From positions 4,365,420 to 4,429,419 of the forward strand of contig NZ_CP070950.1 in the NCBI RefSeq assembly GCF_017084525.1: 64,000 bases of DNA. Reading direction: 5' to 3'. The stretch's first letter is position 1. Every line of letters begins with the position of its first letter. The notes below the pieces were generated by a model. The model was not told where the DNA came from, did no database searches, and saw only the letters and a list, made by a program, of their open reading frames with translations. Positions 50,833 through 59,467 of this stretch are shown piece after piece. The position numbers were made by a program, and so were the translations under genes. Source of the DNA: Conexibacter sp. SYSU D00693. Lineage in GTDB: Bacteria > Actinomycetota > Thermoleophilia > Solirubrobacterales > Solirubrobacteraceae.

Positions 50833-51785
50833 TCATCACCGTCACCCTCAACGCCGCGATCGACAAGTCGCTGTCGGTGCCGAACTTCAAGGTCGGCCGC
50901 CGCCACCGCACCGTCGAGCAGCGCACGATGGCCGGCGGCAAGGGCGTCAACATCGCCCGGACGCTCAAGACCCTCGGGCGCCCGGTCATCGCCACCGGCT
51001 TCGCGGGCGGGCCGACCGGCACGCGCATCGTGGAGCAGCTGACGGCCGAGTCGATCCTCAACGACTTCGTGCGCATCCGCGAGGAGTCGCGGACGAACAC
51101 CGCGGTCTACGACCCGACGACCGGCACGCAGACGGAGATCAACGAGCGCGGCCCGGGGGTCTCGGCGCGCGAGCTCGAGATCTTCCGCGACAAGCTGCTC
51201 TACCTCGCCACGGGGGCCGACATGGTCGTCTTCGCGGGGTCGCTGCCCCACGGCGTCGAGCACGACGCCTACGCCGACCTCATCCGCGAGTGCCGGCGGC
51301 GCGGCGTCCTGACGATCATCGACACCGACGGCGAGCCGCTGCGCCACGCCGTGCGCGCGGAGCCCGACGTCATGAGCCCCAACGTCCTCGAGGCCGAGGA
51401 GCTCGTCGGCCACGAGTTCAACGACGACGAGGACCGCCTGATCGCGGTGGGGGAGATGGTCGAGCTCGGCGCCCGCGAGGCGATCATGACCCTGCCCGAC
51501 GGCTGCGTGGCCTGCGTGCAGGAGGACGGCGGCCGCCGCCGCTACCGCGTGACGATCGCCCCGCGCGAGGCGGTCGCGGCCGTCGGCGCCGGCGACGCGT
51601 TCCTGGCCGGCTACGTCGCGGCCCGCTACGCCGGCTCCACGCCGCCGGACTGCCTGCGCTTCGGCGTCGCCTGCGGTGCCGAGTCGACCCAGCGCCTGGG
51701 CGCCGGCCTCGTCGAGCCGCGGGAGGTCGAGCGGCTCCTGCACGAGGTCGACGTGCGGCAGGTCGACACCGCCGACGTCGGCTAG
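50829..51785 (+). CDS. PfkB-family sugar kinase (1-phosphofructokinase/tagatose-6-P kinase type)
   Basis: 318 residues from GTG 50829 (GTGA overlap). ITVTLNAAIDKSLSVPNFKV, AGGKGVNIARTLKTLG and the catalytic AAVGAGDAFLAGYVAA are the LacC/FruK-type PfkB signatures, with the active-site Asp in GAGDAF. It phosphorylates a hexose phosphate using ATP; FruK, LacC and Pfk2-like activities cannot be separated by eye. No fructose PTS genes adjoin, so a 6-phosphofructokinase-like role is possible. Confidence 0.92.
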   Translation: MIITVTLNAAIDKSLSVPNFKVGRRHRTVEQRTMAGGKGVNIARTLKTLGRPVIATGFAGGPTGTRIVEQLTAESILNDFVRIREESRTNTAVYDPTTGTQTEINERGPGVSARELEIFRDKLLYLATGADMVVFAGSLPHGVEHDAYADLIRECRRRGVLTIIDTDGEPLRHAVRAEPDVMSPNVLEAEELVGHEFNDDEDRLIAVGEMVELGAREAIMTLPDGCVACVQEDGGRRRYRVTIAPREAVAAVGAGDAFLAGYVAARYAGSTPPDCLRFGVACGAESTQRLGAGLVEPREVERLLHEVDVRQVDTADVG

Positions 51786-51901
51786 CGGCGCCTGACAGGG
51801 CGTCGATCCGGAGGCGCCCTCAGGGCCCGCCGATCCAGCCGCTAACCTTGGTCGTGCGTGTTCGGTTGCCGCCCACAGCACGCATCATCAGCCCGTCCCC
51901 G

Positions 51902-51921
51902 GACCCCGCCTGCGCGGGGTC
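51902..51921. other. Hairpin upstream of guaB3
   Basis: GACCCCGC / GCGGGGTC arms, 8 bp perfect, around CTGC. It lies 117 bases after the kinase stop and 21 before the guaB3 -10-like box. It may end transcription from the upstream operon. Confidence 0.45.
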
Positions 51922-51941
51922 TGTTCGTCCGCCCCCAGACC

Positions 51942-51947
51942 TAGGAT
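51942..51947 (+). promoter_or_regulatory. -10-like TAGGAT before guaB3
   Basis: TAGGAT ends 6 bases before ATG 51954 with no SD, a leaderless-type promoter for guaB3-guaA. Confidence 0.5.
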
Positions 51948-51953
51948 CCGCCA

Positions 51954-53192
51954 ATGGAGATCGAGATCGGCCGCGGGAAGAAGGCCCGCCGCGCCTACGG
52001 CTTCGACGACATCGCGATCGTGCCTTCCCGGCGCACGCGTGACCCCGATGACGTCGACATCTCCTGGAAGCTGGGTGACTACCGCTTCGAGCTGCCGCTC
52101 CTCGCCTCGGCGATGGACGGCGTCGTCTCCCCGCGCACCGCGGGGATCATCGGCAAGCTCGGCGGTCTCGCCGTCCTGAACCTCGAGGGCATCTTCGCCC
52201 GCTACGAGGACGCGGAGGGCATGCTCGAGCGCATCTCGCAGCTCCCCAAGGAGATCGCGACGCGCGAGATGCAGGAGATCTACAAGGCGCCGATCGACGA
52301 GGACCTCATGGTCCAGCGCATCCGCGAGATCAAGGAGCAGGGCGTCGTCACCGCCGCCTCCCTGACCCCGCAGCGCGTCAACCGGTACTACGAGAAGGTC
52401 CTCGACGCCGGCCTCGACGTCCTGGTCATCCAGGGCACCGTCGTCTCCGCCGAGCACGTCTCGAAGACCTCCGAGCCGCTGAACCTCAAGGAGTTCATCG
52501 CCGAGCTCCCGGTGCCGGTCGTCGTCGGTGGCTGTGCCAGCTACCACACGGGCCTGCACCTCATGCGCACGGGCGCGGCCGGCGTGCTCGTGGGCGTCGG
52601 CCCGGGCCAGGCGTGCACCACGCGCGGCGTGCTCGGCCTCGGCGTCCCGCAGGCGACGGCGATCGCCGACGTCGCGGGCGCCCGCTCCCAGCACATGCTC
52701 GAGACCGGCGAGTACGTCCAGGTCATCGCCGACGGCGGCATGCGCACCGGTGGCGACGTCGCCAAGGCCTTCGCCTGCGGCGCCGACGCGACGATGATCG
52801 GCTCCCCGCTGGCGCGCGCCCACGAGGCGCCGGGCCGCGGCTTCCACTGGGGCATGGCGACGTTCCACCCGACGCTCCCGCGCGGCGCGCGGGTGGCGAC
52901 GGTGCAGAACGGCACGCTCGAGGAGATCCTCGTCGGCCCGGCCCGCGAGAACGACGGCACGTTCAACCTCATGGGCGCGCTGCGGACCTCGATGGCCACC
53001 TGCGGCTACCAGGACATCGCCGAGTTCAACCGGGCCGAGCTGATGATCGCCCCGTCGCTGCAGACCGAGGGCAAGTCGCTGCAGACCTCGCAGGGCGTGG
53101 GCATGGGCTCGCGCGGTGCGAGCGCCCTCGTCAACGCCGGCGCCGGCGAGTCCAACGGCGCGGCGTCCAAGACCCCGGCCCTCTCCGCGTAG
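51954..53192 (+). CDS. guaB3: GuaB3 family IMP dehydrogenase-related protein
   Basis: 412 residues, a TIM-barrel IMPDH/GMPR relative without CBS domains. YGFDDIAIVPSRRTRDPDDV, LLASAMDGVVSP, the active-site loop GPGQACTTRGVLG with Cys221 and VIADGGMRTGGDVAKAFACG are intact. GuaB3 proteins were long annotated as IMP dehydrogenase; work on a cyanobacterial member supports GMP reductase activity. Placement directly before guaA fits purine-nucleotide balancing. A canonical CBS-containing guaB is not in the window. The last ~25 residues are low-complexity. Confidence 0.92.
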   Translation: MEIEIGRGKKARRAYGFDDIAIVPSRRTRDPDDVDISWKLGDYRFELPLLASAMDGVVSPRTAGIIGKLGGLAVLNLEGIFARYEDAEGMLERISQLPKEIATREMQEIYKAPIDEDLMVQRIREIKEQGVVTAASLTPQRVNRYYEKVLDAGLDVLVIQGTVVSAEHVSKTSEPLNLKEFIAELPVPVVVGGCASYHTGLHLMRTGAAGVLVGVGPGQACTTRGVLGLGVPQATAIADVAGARSQHMLETGEYVQVIADGGMRTGGDVAKAFACGADATMIGSPLARAHEAPGRGFHWGMATFHPTLPRGARVATVQNGTLEEILVGPARENDGTFNLMGALRTSMATCGYQDIAEFNRAELMIAPSLQTEGKSLQTSQGVGMGSRGASALVNAGAGESNGAASKTPALSA

Positions 53193-53210
53193 GGGACCGG
53201 GGGCGCGCGC

Positions 53211-54827
53211 GTGACGACGCACGGGGTGCCGACGGCGGCCACGGCCGCCACCGAGCTCGCGGACGAGTCGGCCCCCGTCGACGTCCCGCGCGCGACCGAC
53301 GAGGTCGTCGTCCTCGACTACGGCGGGCAGTACTCGCAGCTCATCGCGCGCCGCGTGCGCGAGTGCGGGGTGTTCAGCGAGCTGCTGCCCCACCACGTCG
53401 GGGCCGACGAGGTCGCGCGACGCAAGCCCAAGGGCGTGATCCTCAGCGGCGGGCCTGCGTCGGTGTACGCCGACGGCGCGCCGCGCCTCGAGAAGGAGCT
53501 GCTGGACCTCGGGGTCCCGGTGCTGGGCATCTGCTACGGCATGCAGCTGCTGGCCAACGAGCTCGGCGGCCGCGTCGAGGGGGCCGAGGTCGGCGAGTTC
53601 GGCCGCTCGCAGCTCACGGTCCGCGAGCCGGGCCGGCTGCTCGAGGGCCTGCCTGCCGAGCAGCGCTGCTGGATGTCGCACCGCGACACGGTCTACGCCG
53701 CGCCCGAGGGGTTCACCGAGCTCGCGTCCTCCACCGAGTCCCCGGTCGCGGCGTTCGAGTCGGTCGAGCGCGGGATCTACGGGATCCAGTACCACCCGGA
53801 GGTCGTCCACACCCCGTACGGCCAGGACGTGCTCAAGCGCTTCCTGGGCGACGTGTGCGAGTGCGACATGACCTGGTCGGCGGCCTCGATCGTCGAGGAG
53901 CAGGTCGCGCGCATCCGCGAGCAGGTCGGCGACGCGAAGGTCATCTGCGGCCTGTCGGGCGGCGTCGACTCGTCGGTCGCGGCCGTGCTCGTGCACAAGG
54001 CCATCGGCGACCAGCTCACCTGCATCTTCGTCGACCACGGCCTCATGCGAAAGGGCGAGGGCGACCAGGTCATCAAGGCCTTCCGCGAGCACTACGGCAT
54101 CCCGCTGGTCGCGGTCGACGCCGAGGAGCGCTTCCTGGAGAAGCTCAAGGGCGTCACCGAGCCCGAGGCCAAGCGCAAGCTCATCGGCGCCGAGTTCATC
54201 CGCGTCTTCGAGGAGGAGGCGGCCAAGGTGGGGGACGCCAAGTTCCTCGTCCAGGGCACGCTCTACTCCGACGTCATCGAGTCCGGCGGCGGCACCGGCG
54301 CGGCGACGATCAAGTCCCACCACAACGTCGGCGGCCTCCCCGAGGACCTCGAGTTCGAGCTCGTCGAGCCGCTGCGCGCCCTCTTCAAGGACGAGGTCCG
54401 CGCCGTGGGCGCCGAGCTCGGCCTCCCCGAGCGCCTCGTCTGGCGCCAGCCCTTCCCGGGCCCGGGCCTCGCGATCCGCGTCGTCGGCGGCGAGGCCACC
54501 AAGGAGCGCCTCGACGTCCTGCGCGACGCCGACTACATCCTCCAGGACGAGATCCGCAAGGCCGGCCTGTACCGCGAGCTCTGGCAGTCCTTCTGCGTCC
54601 TGCCCGACGTCCGCACCGTCGGCGTCCAGGGCGACGAGCGCACCTACGGCTACGTCGTCGTCATCCGCGCCGTCACCTCCGACGACGCCATGACCGCCGA
54701 CTGGGCCCGCCTCCCCTACGACCTCCTCGAGCAGATCGCCTCGCGGATGATCAACGAGCTGCGCGAAGTGAACCGGGTCGTGCTGGACATCACGTCCAAG
54801 CCGCCCGGGACCATTGAGTGGGAGTAG
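53211..54827 (+). CDS. guaA: GMP synthase (glutamine-hydrolysing)
   Basis: 538 residues from GTG 53211 after an 18-base gap. Class-I glutaminase domain with [20 protein letters not shown], Cys108 ([12 protein letters not shown]) and the [12 protein letters not shown]is/Glu; then the ATP-pyrophosphatase P-loop [13 protein letters not shown] and the dimerisation domain ([25 protein letters not shown]). It converts XMP to GMP. The N-terminus carries a ~28-residue extension. It is the last gene before the rearranged low-GC region. Confidence 0.97.
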   Translation: MTTHGVPTAATAATELADESAPVDVPRATDEVVVLDYGGQYSQLIARRVRECGVFSELLPHHVGADEVARRKPKGVILSGGPASVYADGAPRLEKELLDLGVPVLGICYGMQLLANELGGRVEGAEVGEFGRSQLTVREPGRLLEGLPAEQRCWMSHRDTVYAAPEGFTELASSTESPVAAFESVERGIYGIQYHPEVVHTPYGQDVLKRFLGDVCECDMTWSAASIVEEQVARIREQVGDAKVICGLSGGVDSSVAAVLVHKAIGDQLTCIFVDHGLMRKGEGDQVIKAFREHYGIPLVAVDAEERFLEKLKGVTEPEAKRKLIGAEFIRVFEEEAAKVGDAKFLVQGTLYSDVIESGGGTGAATIKSHHNVGGLPEDLEFELVEPLRALFKDEVRAVGAELGLPERLVWRQPFPGPGLAIRVVGGEATKERLDVLRDADYILQDEIRKAGLYRELWQSFCVLPDVRTVGVQGDERTYGYVVVIRAVTSDDAMTADWARLPYDLLEQIASRMINELREVNRVVLDITSKPPGTIEWE

Positions 54828-55512
54828 GGCGGGCGCATTTGTCGTGGCGCCGGTCGCTCGCCCTGGCCAGCTCCGATGTCAATTTGCGTCCTTCCGCCCA
54901 GAGGCTGACGAATTCGAAGACCTGCTGGGCAACTGCGCGGGACGACTTCATCTAGGAGCCGTCACGGCCTTTGCTGCATCCTGCCTTCGGGCTGCTGACT
55001 GAGCGGTCTTTCGCACGGTCCGGCGACAGGCCGCTGCGCTAACCCCATCATCGGCGCCATCGTGCTCCTCTCTCACCTGTAGTGGCTCGAGCGAGAGCAG
55101 GCCCAGGACAACGGCAGGGTCCGTTCGCGATGAACATGCAGGCCTTCCGGTGGGACCCCGACCCAGCCCGCCCGGCGCCGGTGCTCGTGCCTCCCGACGG
55201 ACGTGGACTGCTTGTTGACGTCGATCGGCGCTGAGCCTGCGTCCGTTGGAGGCCATTCGCGGCGCGGAGCACCAGCGGTCTGACTTCTCCACTGGATTGA
55301 ACGACCCCCGACAGCGGGCTCCCGGAGGGCGGGCCGCAGCAGCACGCGCGCGCACGAGCGGCCCGCCGATGCGGTGAGCCGGCCAAGAACACAGGGCCTG
55401 CGTGGCCCGGGCCTCGTGCAGGTCGGTGCGTACCCCTGGCAGCCTGAAGTGCCCGGCAGCTCAGCGTGAGCAAAGAGGACGGTGTAGCCGACCACGGTGA
55501 GAGTCTTCGACC
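54828..55512. other. 685-base gap without a supportable gene
   Basis: Base composition drops visibly after guaA and codon-position bias disappears. Several overlapping open frames exist on the minus strand (for example 54948-55355 and 55073-55543), but they are Arg/Ala/Pro-rich, mutually overlapping and match no family I know. I see no RNA gene, repeat or promoter of note. It probably consists of degraded insert sequence. Confidence 0.55.
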
Positions 55513-56905
55513 ATGTCACGGCGAACGGGGAGAAACGATCCATGCCCGTGCGGAAGCGGGCAGAGATTCAAGCGCTGCTGTCTCGGCCGAGACGTCGTAG
55601 CGCCGGCCGGGATCGAGACGGTCGCCGCTGTTGAGACACCAGCCAAAGCCGACGCAGACGCGGTCACCCTCCTCGTCGAGACATCGAACGGCTGGATGCG
55701 CAGGACCGTGCCGGCCGCCTCCCCTCTGCGCCCTGCCCCCTCGCATGGCGCGGCGGCCGAGAACGCGACGCATGACGCGGCGACGACGTGGGGTCTGCCG
55801 GACTTCGCGTACCGACCCAAGACCGAACTCTGCCGTCCGGGTGCGTGAGCTCGGCGACGGCTTCCTCATCGTGGGAGTGCTCGGTGTGACCCTCCAGGTC
55901 AAGAGTCGTGAGATCCCCTCCGGGGATCTGGAAAAAGAGCGGCGTTGGCTTACGAAGAAGATCGCGGCCGCGTTGAAACAAGGGCAGGGGACGATTCGGC
56001 GTATGCGCCGCGCTCCGGTCGAGCTCGTAAACATGCGCGACCGCGCGGTGACCGTCCACGGACGCGACCTGCGATGGCTGAATGTCGTGGTCATCGACCA
56101 TCCCGAGATCCCTAACGACCTGACCCCCGAGCTTCACACCTCGGACCCTGCGGTGGTGCTACTGCGCCGCGACTGGGAGTTTCTGTTCGATCAGCTGAAG
56201 TCGACGCATGCGGTCGCTTCCTACCTCGAGCGAGTGGCCGGTGAGCCCCATGATCTGGGGCGCGAGACGGCTCGCTATTACGAGCTCGCGCTGGCGGACG
56301 CTGATGCGGAGCCGGAGGCGCTGGATCCAGCGTTGATCGGGCACGGCACGCCGGTGTCGGTGCCATTGCTTCCGCTTGAGCCCGCCGCGACGAGTGATCG
56401 GCGCCAGCATGTGATGGTCCGGGCGCTGCTCGAGGACATTGCGGAGACGCGGCTCCGAACCATTGAGGAAGGGGACCGGGTTCGCGTGCTCGCGGAACTG
56501 GACTCTCTCCCGGTGGGCCAGCGCGCCGGTGTAGGCACGTTCATGTTGGCTTCGATGGCCGAGGCGCACAAAAGCCAATCGGGGGTCTTGTGGAAGCTCC
56601 GTTCGCTCCGGAGTGGCAGCGGCCGAACGCATCTTGGTTTCGGCGTCTGCTCACACCCGCACTCTGAGGAGATCCAGACGGCGTTCGGATACTGGGTGCA
56701 GCTCCGTCACTACGACCTGCAGGAGGCGACCAGCAACAACGAGCTTACGACGGTCGGGGTCTTGCTGACCCCGCGGACTGATGGTCGCCGACCGTGGGAC
56801 ACGACGATGGCCGCCGTCTCGGGCCGCGTCGAGTTCGAGGCGGAGGAGTTGCAAGCGGTGCGCGCCGTGTGGCCCATGCCGGGCGCCACGACCGAGGCTG
56901 CTTAG
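55513..56905 (+). pseudogene. SEC-C zinc-motif protein, frame broken near 55820-55850
   Basis: The first part (55513-55848) opens with TGRNDPCPCGSGQRFKRCCL, a canonical SEC-C zinc motif, and continues to WGLPDFAYRPKTE, then stops. A second frame, shifted by one base, takes over at about 55830 with VRVRELGDGFLIVGVLGVTL, QVKSREIPSGDLEKERRWLT, KKIAAALKQGQG and runs to 56905. The two parts read as one ~460-residue protein, so a +1 frameshift (indel, sequencing error or programmed shift) splits it. The C-terminal region is of unknown function and resembles long chromosomal SEC-C proteins. Codon usage is less GC-biased than the core. Confidence 0.75.
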
Positions 56906-56907
56906 GC

Positions 56908-57027
56908 ACCGTGTTAGCGAGCGGATGAACTGCTCACGCTCCTTGTGCACGTTGCGGACGGTGCGGATCGCGTCGCGGTCGGCGGCGGGGTTCGAAGTAG
57001 ATGTCGTAGACGGTGTTCGGGTCGCCC
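56908..57027 (-). pseudogene. Short protein remnant on the minus strand
   Basis: Reading leftward, VPPRWGDPNTVYDIYFEP is followed, after a frame change, by DRDAIRTVRNVHKEREQFIR and SLTR. The two pieces look like one lost C-terminus; no family recognised and no start is present. Confidence 0.3.
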
Positions 57028-57031
57028 CAGC

Positions 57032-57216
57032 GTGGAGGAACCAGAGGCCCTCTACGCCGACGGCGCGGACGTGGATCCGCTCATTGCAAAGGGCCTCGCC
57101 GTACCGCTCTCATCGAAGGATGAGGCGCTCTTCATGCTCGACGGGCGGCACCGGCTATTCGCTGCTGTCCTGCCGGGGCCGGCGAGCTGCCGGTGTACGT
57201 GCTGCTGCTCGCGTGA
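57032..57216 (+). pseudogene. ParB/Srx-like domain remnant, frameshifted
   Basis: From GTG 57032: VDPLIAKGLAVPLSSKDEAL, FMLDGRHRLFAAVL, the DGxHR core of ParB/sulfiredoxin-like domains. Near 57178 the frame must shift to read GELPVYVLLLA and stop at 57216. At about 60 residues it is a fragment of a larger protein. It overlaps the opposite-strand gene at 57155-57637. Confidence 0.5.
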
Positions 57217-57637
57217 AGCGGCTCAAGCCGGCGGCCAGAAGGGGTCGAGCCAAGCCCACTTCGCGGGCGATCGCATTGGATGCGAGCGGCTGCGTCTCGC
57301 GGATGGCGCCGATGGCGGCGTAGAGAGTCAACACGTTGCTCTCGATGTACTCCTGCCCGTAGAACGGCAGGAGCATGGCGCTAGCGGCGAGTACGACCCC
57401 CGAGGTCGTGCTGCTCGCCCATCCGACGGCCTTGGCCTGATCCAGAGACGCGTAACGCGCGCCGCGGGCCATGTGACGGGTCGGCTCGTAGAACGAATCC
57501 AGAGTCGATGACCGCCTTCCGTGGGCGGCTCGGCTCAGGTCGTCGTAGACGCTCTTGTCCGCGGCGCTCAAATTCTCCACGCCGAGATGCTTGAACGTCT
57601 CTTCCTTCCTGTCGCGGTCATGCAAGGGGACGGTCAT
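57155..57637 (-). CDS. Unknown protein, probably 3'-truncated
   Basis: 160 residues from ATG 57637. ENLSAADKSVYDDLSRAAHG, RRSSTLDSFYEPTRHMARGA and SSTTSGVVLAASAMLLPFYG look like a genuine helical protein with a hydrophobic helix at ~75-95. The final ~25 residues (SRFTRAAARTPAARRPRQDS) run antisense across the ParB-like remnant and are probably not original, so the real C-terminus was lost at a junction near 57215. No family recognised. Confidence 0.5.
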   Translation of the reverse strand: MTVPLHDRDRKEETFKHLGVENLSAADKSVYDDLSRAAHGRRSSTLDSFYEPTRHMARGARYASLDQAKAVGWASSTTSGVVLAASAMLLPFYGQEYIESNVLTLYAAIGAIRETQPLASNAIAREVGLARPLLAAGLSRFTRAAARTPAARRPRQDSSE

Positions 57638-57663
57638 CCCGCGGCGGCCGGCTTGCGCCTTGA

Positions 57664-57786
57664 CGGATAGCGTTCTTGTGTGATGGCTGCCCGACGATCG
57701 TCCGGCATCTCAGGGCGCTGGAACAGGAAGGCGTCGTCATGCCAAAGGGACAACGGCGCGGGACTCGATGGTTCCCGGTGGAATGA
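57664..57786 (+). pseudogene. C-terminal remnant of a winged-helix regulator
   Basis: In this frame the sequence reads PTIVRHLRALEQEGVVMPKG then QRRGTRWFPVE-stop, the recognition helix and wing of a MarR/ArsR-like regulator. No start or N-terminal half is present. It ends 7 bases before the next gene's GTG, so it was probably once the first gene of an operon with it. Confidence 0.55.
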
Positions 57787-57793
57787 GGCTGTC

Positions 57794-58429
57794 GTGACCG
57801 GGCACGAGTTTTCAGACGGGGAGCACCGGGTCGTCGCGCAAACGGATGGCGACTGGTGGGTGCTGGGATTCCCCGATGACGAGCGGCCGAGGGCCATCAC
57901 TGAGGATCGCCTTCTGGCCGGAGCTCTTAGCGATCTGTTCGGCAGTGACGCCGCCGAACCGCTGCTGGTAGCGAGCCGGCTGGCCACCGTCATGCTCTGC
58001 ACCAAGGCGGCGGTGCCTTCACGCGAGCGAACGCAGGCCGACGGGCGGCCAGCTACCGAGGTCGCCGCCATTGACTGGCTGGTCGAGCAGGTACCCGAGC
58101 TTGCGCCGATCCTCGACGCTCACATGGACTACATGGAGGAGTTGCTCTCGTACGTCGTCTTCGAGAGCGACTTCACGAGATGGTTCGTCGATGCGGTGAA
58201 GACCGGCAACGACCACATGGCTCGACGCTTCTGCGATGCCATCGAATGGCTCATGGCAACGAAGACCGAGCCGGCTGCTGATGATCCCGTCTGGAACCTC
58301 GCGGGGGTCTGCTTCACCGAGGCGCTCGTGATGGGGGGAGAAGACGAGGTGGTGGCTCGTGCACGGCCATGGTTCGGAGAGGCCACCACGCGCGACATCG
58401 ACTACATGCTCCGGCAGCGCGGGACGTGA
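57794..58429 (+). CDS. Unknown protein with DUF7674-like C-terminal region
   Basis: 211 residues from GTG 57794; the frame is open back to 57680, but that stretch is the wHTH remnant in another frame. N-terminal part: GEHRVVAQTDGDWWVLGFPD, TEDRLLAGALSDLFG. The C-terminal ~90 residues (WFVDAVKTGNDHMARRFCDA, IEWLMATKTEPAADDPVWNL, AGVCFTEALVM) resemble helical DUF7674-type proteins often seen as immunity or accessory genes. Expression may now depend on read-through since its putative operon leader is broken. Confidence 0.6.
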   Translation: MTGHEFSDGEHRVVAQTDGDWWVLGFPDDERPRAITEDRLLAGALSDLFGSDAAEPLLVASRLATVMLCTKAAVPSRERTQADGRPATEVAAIDWLVEQVPELAPILDAHMDYMEELLSYVVFESDFTRWFVDAVKTGNDHMARRFCDAIEWLMATKTEPAADDPVWNLAGVCFTEALVMGGEDEVVARARPWFGEATTRDIDYMLRQRGT

Positions 58430-58579
58430 TGCGTGCTACCGGGATTCGGCGGCGGCGCTACCCGATGCCTACCGCGAGTCGTGCGGCGGGGTGCGGAGGC
58501 GTTCGGCCTGATGCGTCCGATTTGCAGCGTTTGCGGTTCCTGTCGCTTCTGTGCGGATCCGCGCGGATCGGGAAAATGA
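58430..58579. other. Gap with palindrome next to the tRNA fragment
   Basis: GATCCGCGCGGATC (58556-58569) is a perfect 14-nt palindrome. On the minus strand it follows the tRNA 3' end after CATCATTTTCCC, so it may be the old tRNA terminator. Nothing else is seen. Confidence 0.45.
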
Positions 58580-58626
58580 TGGGCGCGGCTGGTTTCGAAC
58601 CAGCGACCTCTCGCGTGTGAAGCGAG
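58580..58626 (-). tRNA. 3' fragment (47 nt) of tRNA-Val(CAC)
   Basis: On the minus strand: anticodon arm CTCGC-TTCACAC-GCGAG, variable AGGTC, T arm GCTGG-TTCGAAA-CCAGC, 3' acceptor CGCGCCC and discriminator A. Anticodon CAC. The matching 5' acceptor GGGCGCG and D arm are absent: upstream sequence (GGCCGGCGACTG) does not pair. It is therefore a truncated tRNA, typical of the att-site duplication left by integration at a tRNA gene. The broken side faces right, toward the sbcC fragment. Confidence 0.82.
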
Positions 58627-58669
58627 CAGTCGCCGGCCCGACGTCTTCGACGCTGGGTGCCGCGTGGCA

Positions 58670-59107
58670 TCAGACGACCGGTGCAGCGAGCTGCACGACG
58701 CGCGAGCCGTCGCGGGCCTTCTCGACTCGCAGCTGGGTCGGGATGCGCTGTCGGAGCTCGACGACGTGGGAGACGATGCCCACGACGCGTCCGCCGTCGC
58801 GCAGGGCGTCGAGGACGTCGAGGACCTCGTCGAGGGAGCCGAAGCCTTCGTCGACGAAGAGGGTCTCGAGGCGGGCGCCGCCGGCGTCGGCGGAGACGAC
58901 GTCGGCGAGGCCGAGGGCCAGGGCGAGGGAGGCGATGAAGGTCTCGCCGCCGGAGAGGGAGGACGGGGGGCGGGTGCGGCCGGTCCAGGCGTCGACGACG
59001 CGGAGGTCGAGGCCGCCGCGGCGGTTGCCCTTGGCGGCGTCGTCGGCGTGCTCGAGGGAGAAGCGCCCGCCGGACATCTGCTGAAGGCGGATGGTGGCCG
59101 CGGCGGC
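58670..59107 (-). pseudogene. sbcC: 3' fragment of sbcC (ATPase C-terminal lobe)
   Basis: About 140 residues: TIRLQQMSGGRFSLEHADDA, the ABC signature SLSGGETFIASLALALGLAD, Walker B ETLFVDEGFGSLD and the H-loop VGIVSHVVELRQR. It ends RVVQLAAPVV. The N-terminal lobe, coiled coil and zinc hook are missing; the frame loses homology near 59107. SbcC with SbcD forms a DNA-end nuclease; this piece cannot work alone. The second copy at the window's right edge is presumably the intact gene. Confidence 0.85.
58701..58836. repeat. Direct repeat, left copy (sbcC 3' region)
   Basis: 58701-58836 matches 63865-64000 at offset 5164 with a single visible mismatch (G at 58715, C at 63879). The repeat continues beyond the window on the right copy, so its true length is unknown. 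Confidence 0.95.
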
Positions 59108-59157
59108 AATTCTCCTCGAAGGCGGCCACGCATGTGGTCGCCTCGCGGCCGTAGCTC

Positions 59158-59457
59158 CTACGGCCGCGGCACCACGAGGTCGTGCAGCTCGTACGTCCGC
59201 GTGGTCGGGTTGACGCCGCCGTCCCCGACGACCGCGGTGACTGCGGGCATCAGGCGCTCACGCGCGAAGCGGTCGGCGTGCTCGGCGCTCTCCCAGACCT
59301 CGACGATCTCGAAGGTGTCGCCGGAGAACCCTGCCGCGTGGACGACCAGGCCCGCGGGCGGGTCCTCGTCGATCCTCAGGCGGGCGCCGATGGCGTCGTA
59401 GTTGGACGTCGTGTGGTCGTCGCCGGCGGCGAACGTCATGGTGCGGGTGATGGCCAT
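59158..59457 (-). CDS. ABM-fold (dimeric alpha-beta barrel) protein
   Basis: 99 residues. The pattern NYDAIGARLRIDEDPPAGLV, VHAAGFSGDTFEIVEVWESA and EHADRFARERLMPAVTAVVG matches small antibiotic-biosynthesis-monooxygenase-like barrels; a heme- or substrate-binding residue cannot be assigned. There is an SD-like AGGAGG before ATG 59457. It is the last gene of a minus-strand group with the propeller and secreted barrel genes. Confidence 0.75.
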   Translation of the reverse strand: MAITRTMTFAAGDDHTTSNYDAIGARLRIDEDPPAGLVVHAAGFSGDTFEIVEVWESAEHADRFARERLMPAVTAVVGDGGVNPTTRTYELHDLVVPRP

Positions 59458-59467
59458 GGTGGTCCTC

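Noticed and set aside
54948..55543. Overlapping minus-strand open frames after guaA
   Set aside because: They overlap one another in different frames, lack recognisable domains and show no ribosome-binding site or codon bias.
57032..57216. Plasmid-type ParB partition gene
   Set aside because: Only a ~60-residue frameshifted piece with the DGRHR core is present, with no ParA or HTH domain.
58580..58626. Complete tRNA-Val gene
   Set aside because: No 5' acceptor strand or D arm can be formed from the sequence upstream of the anticodon arm on the minus strand.
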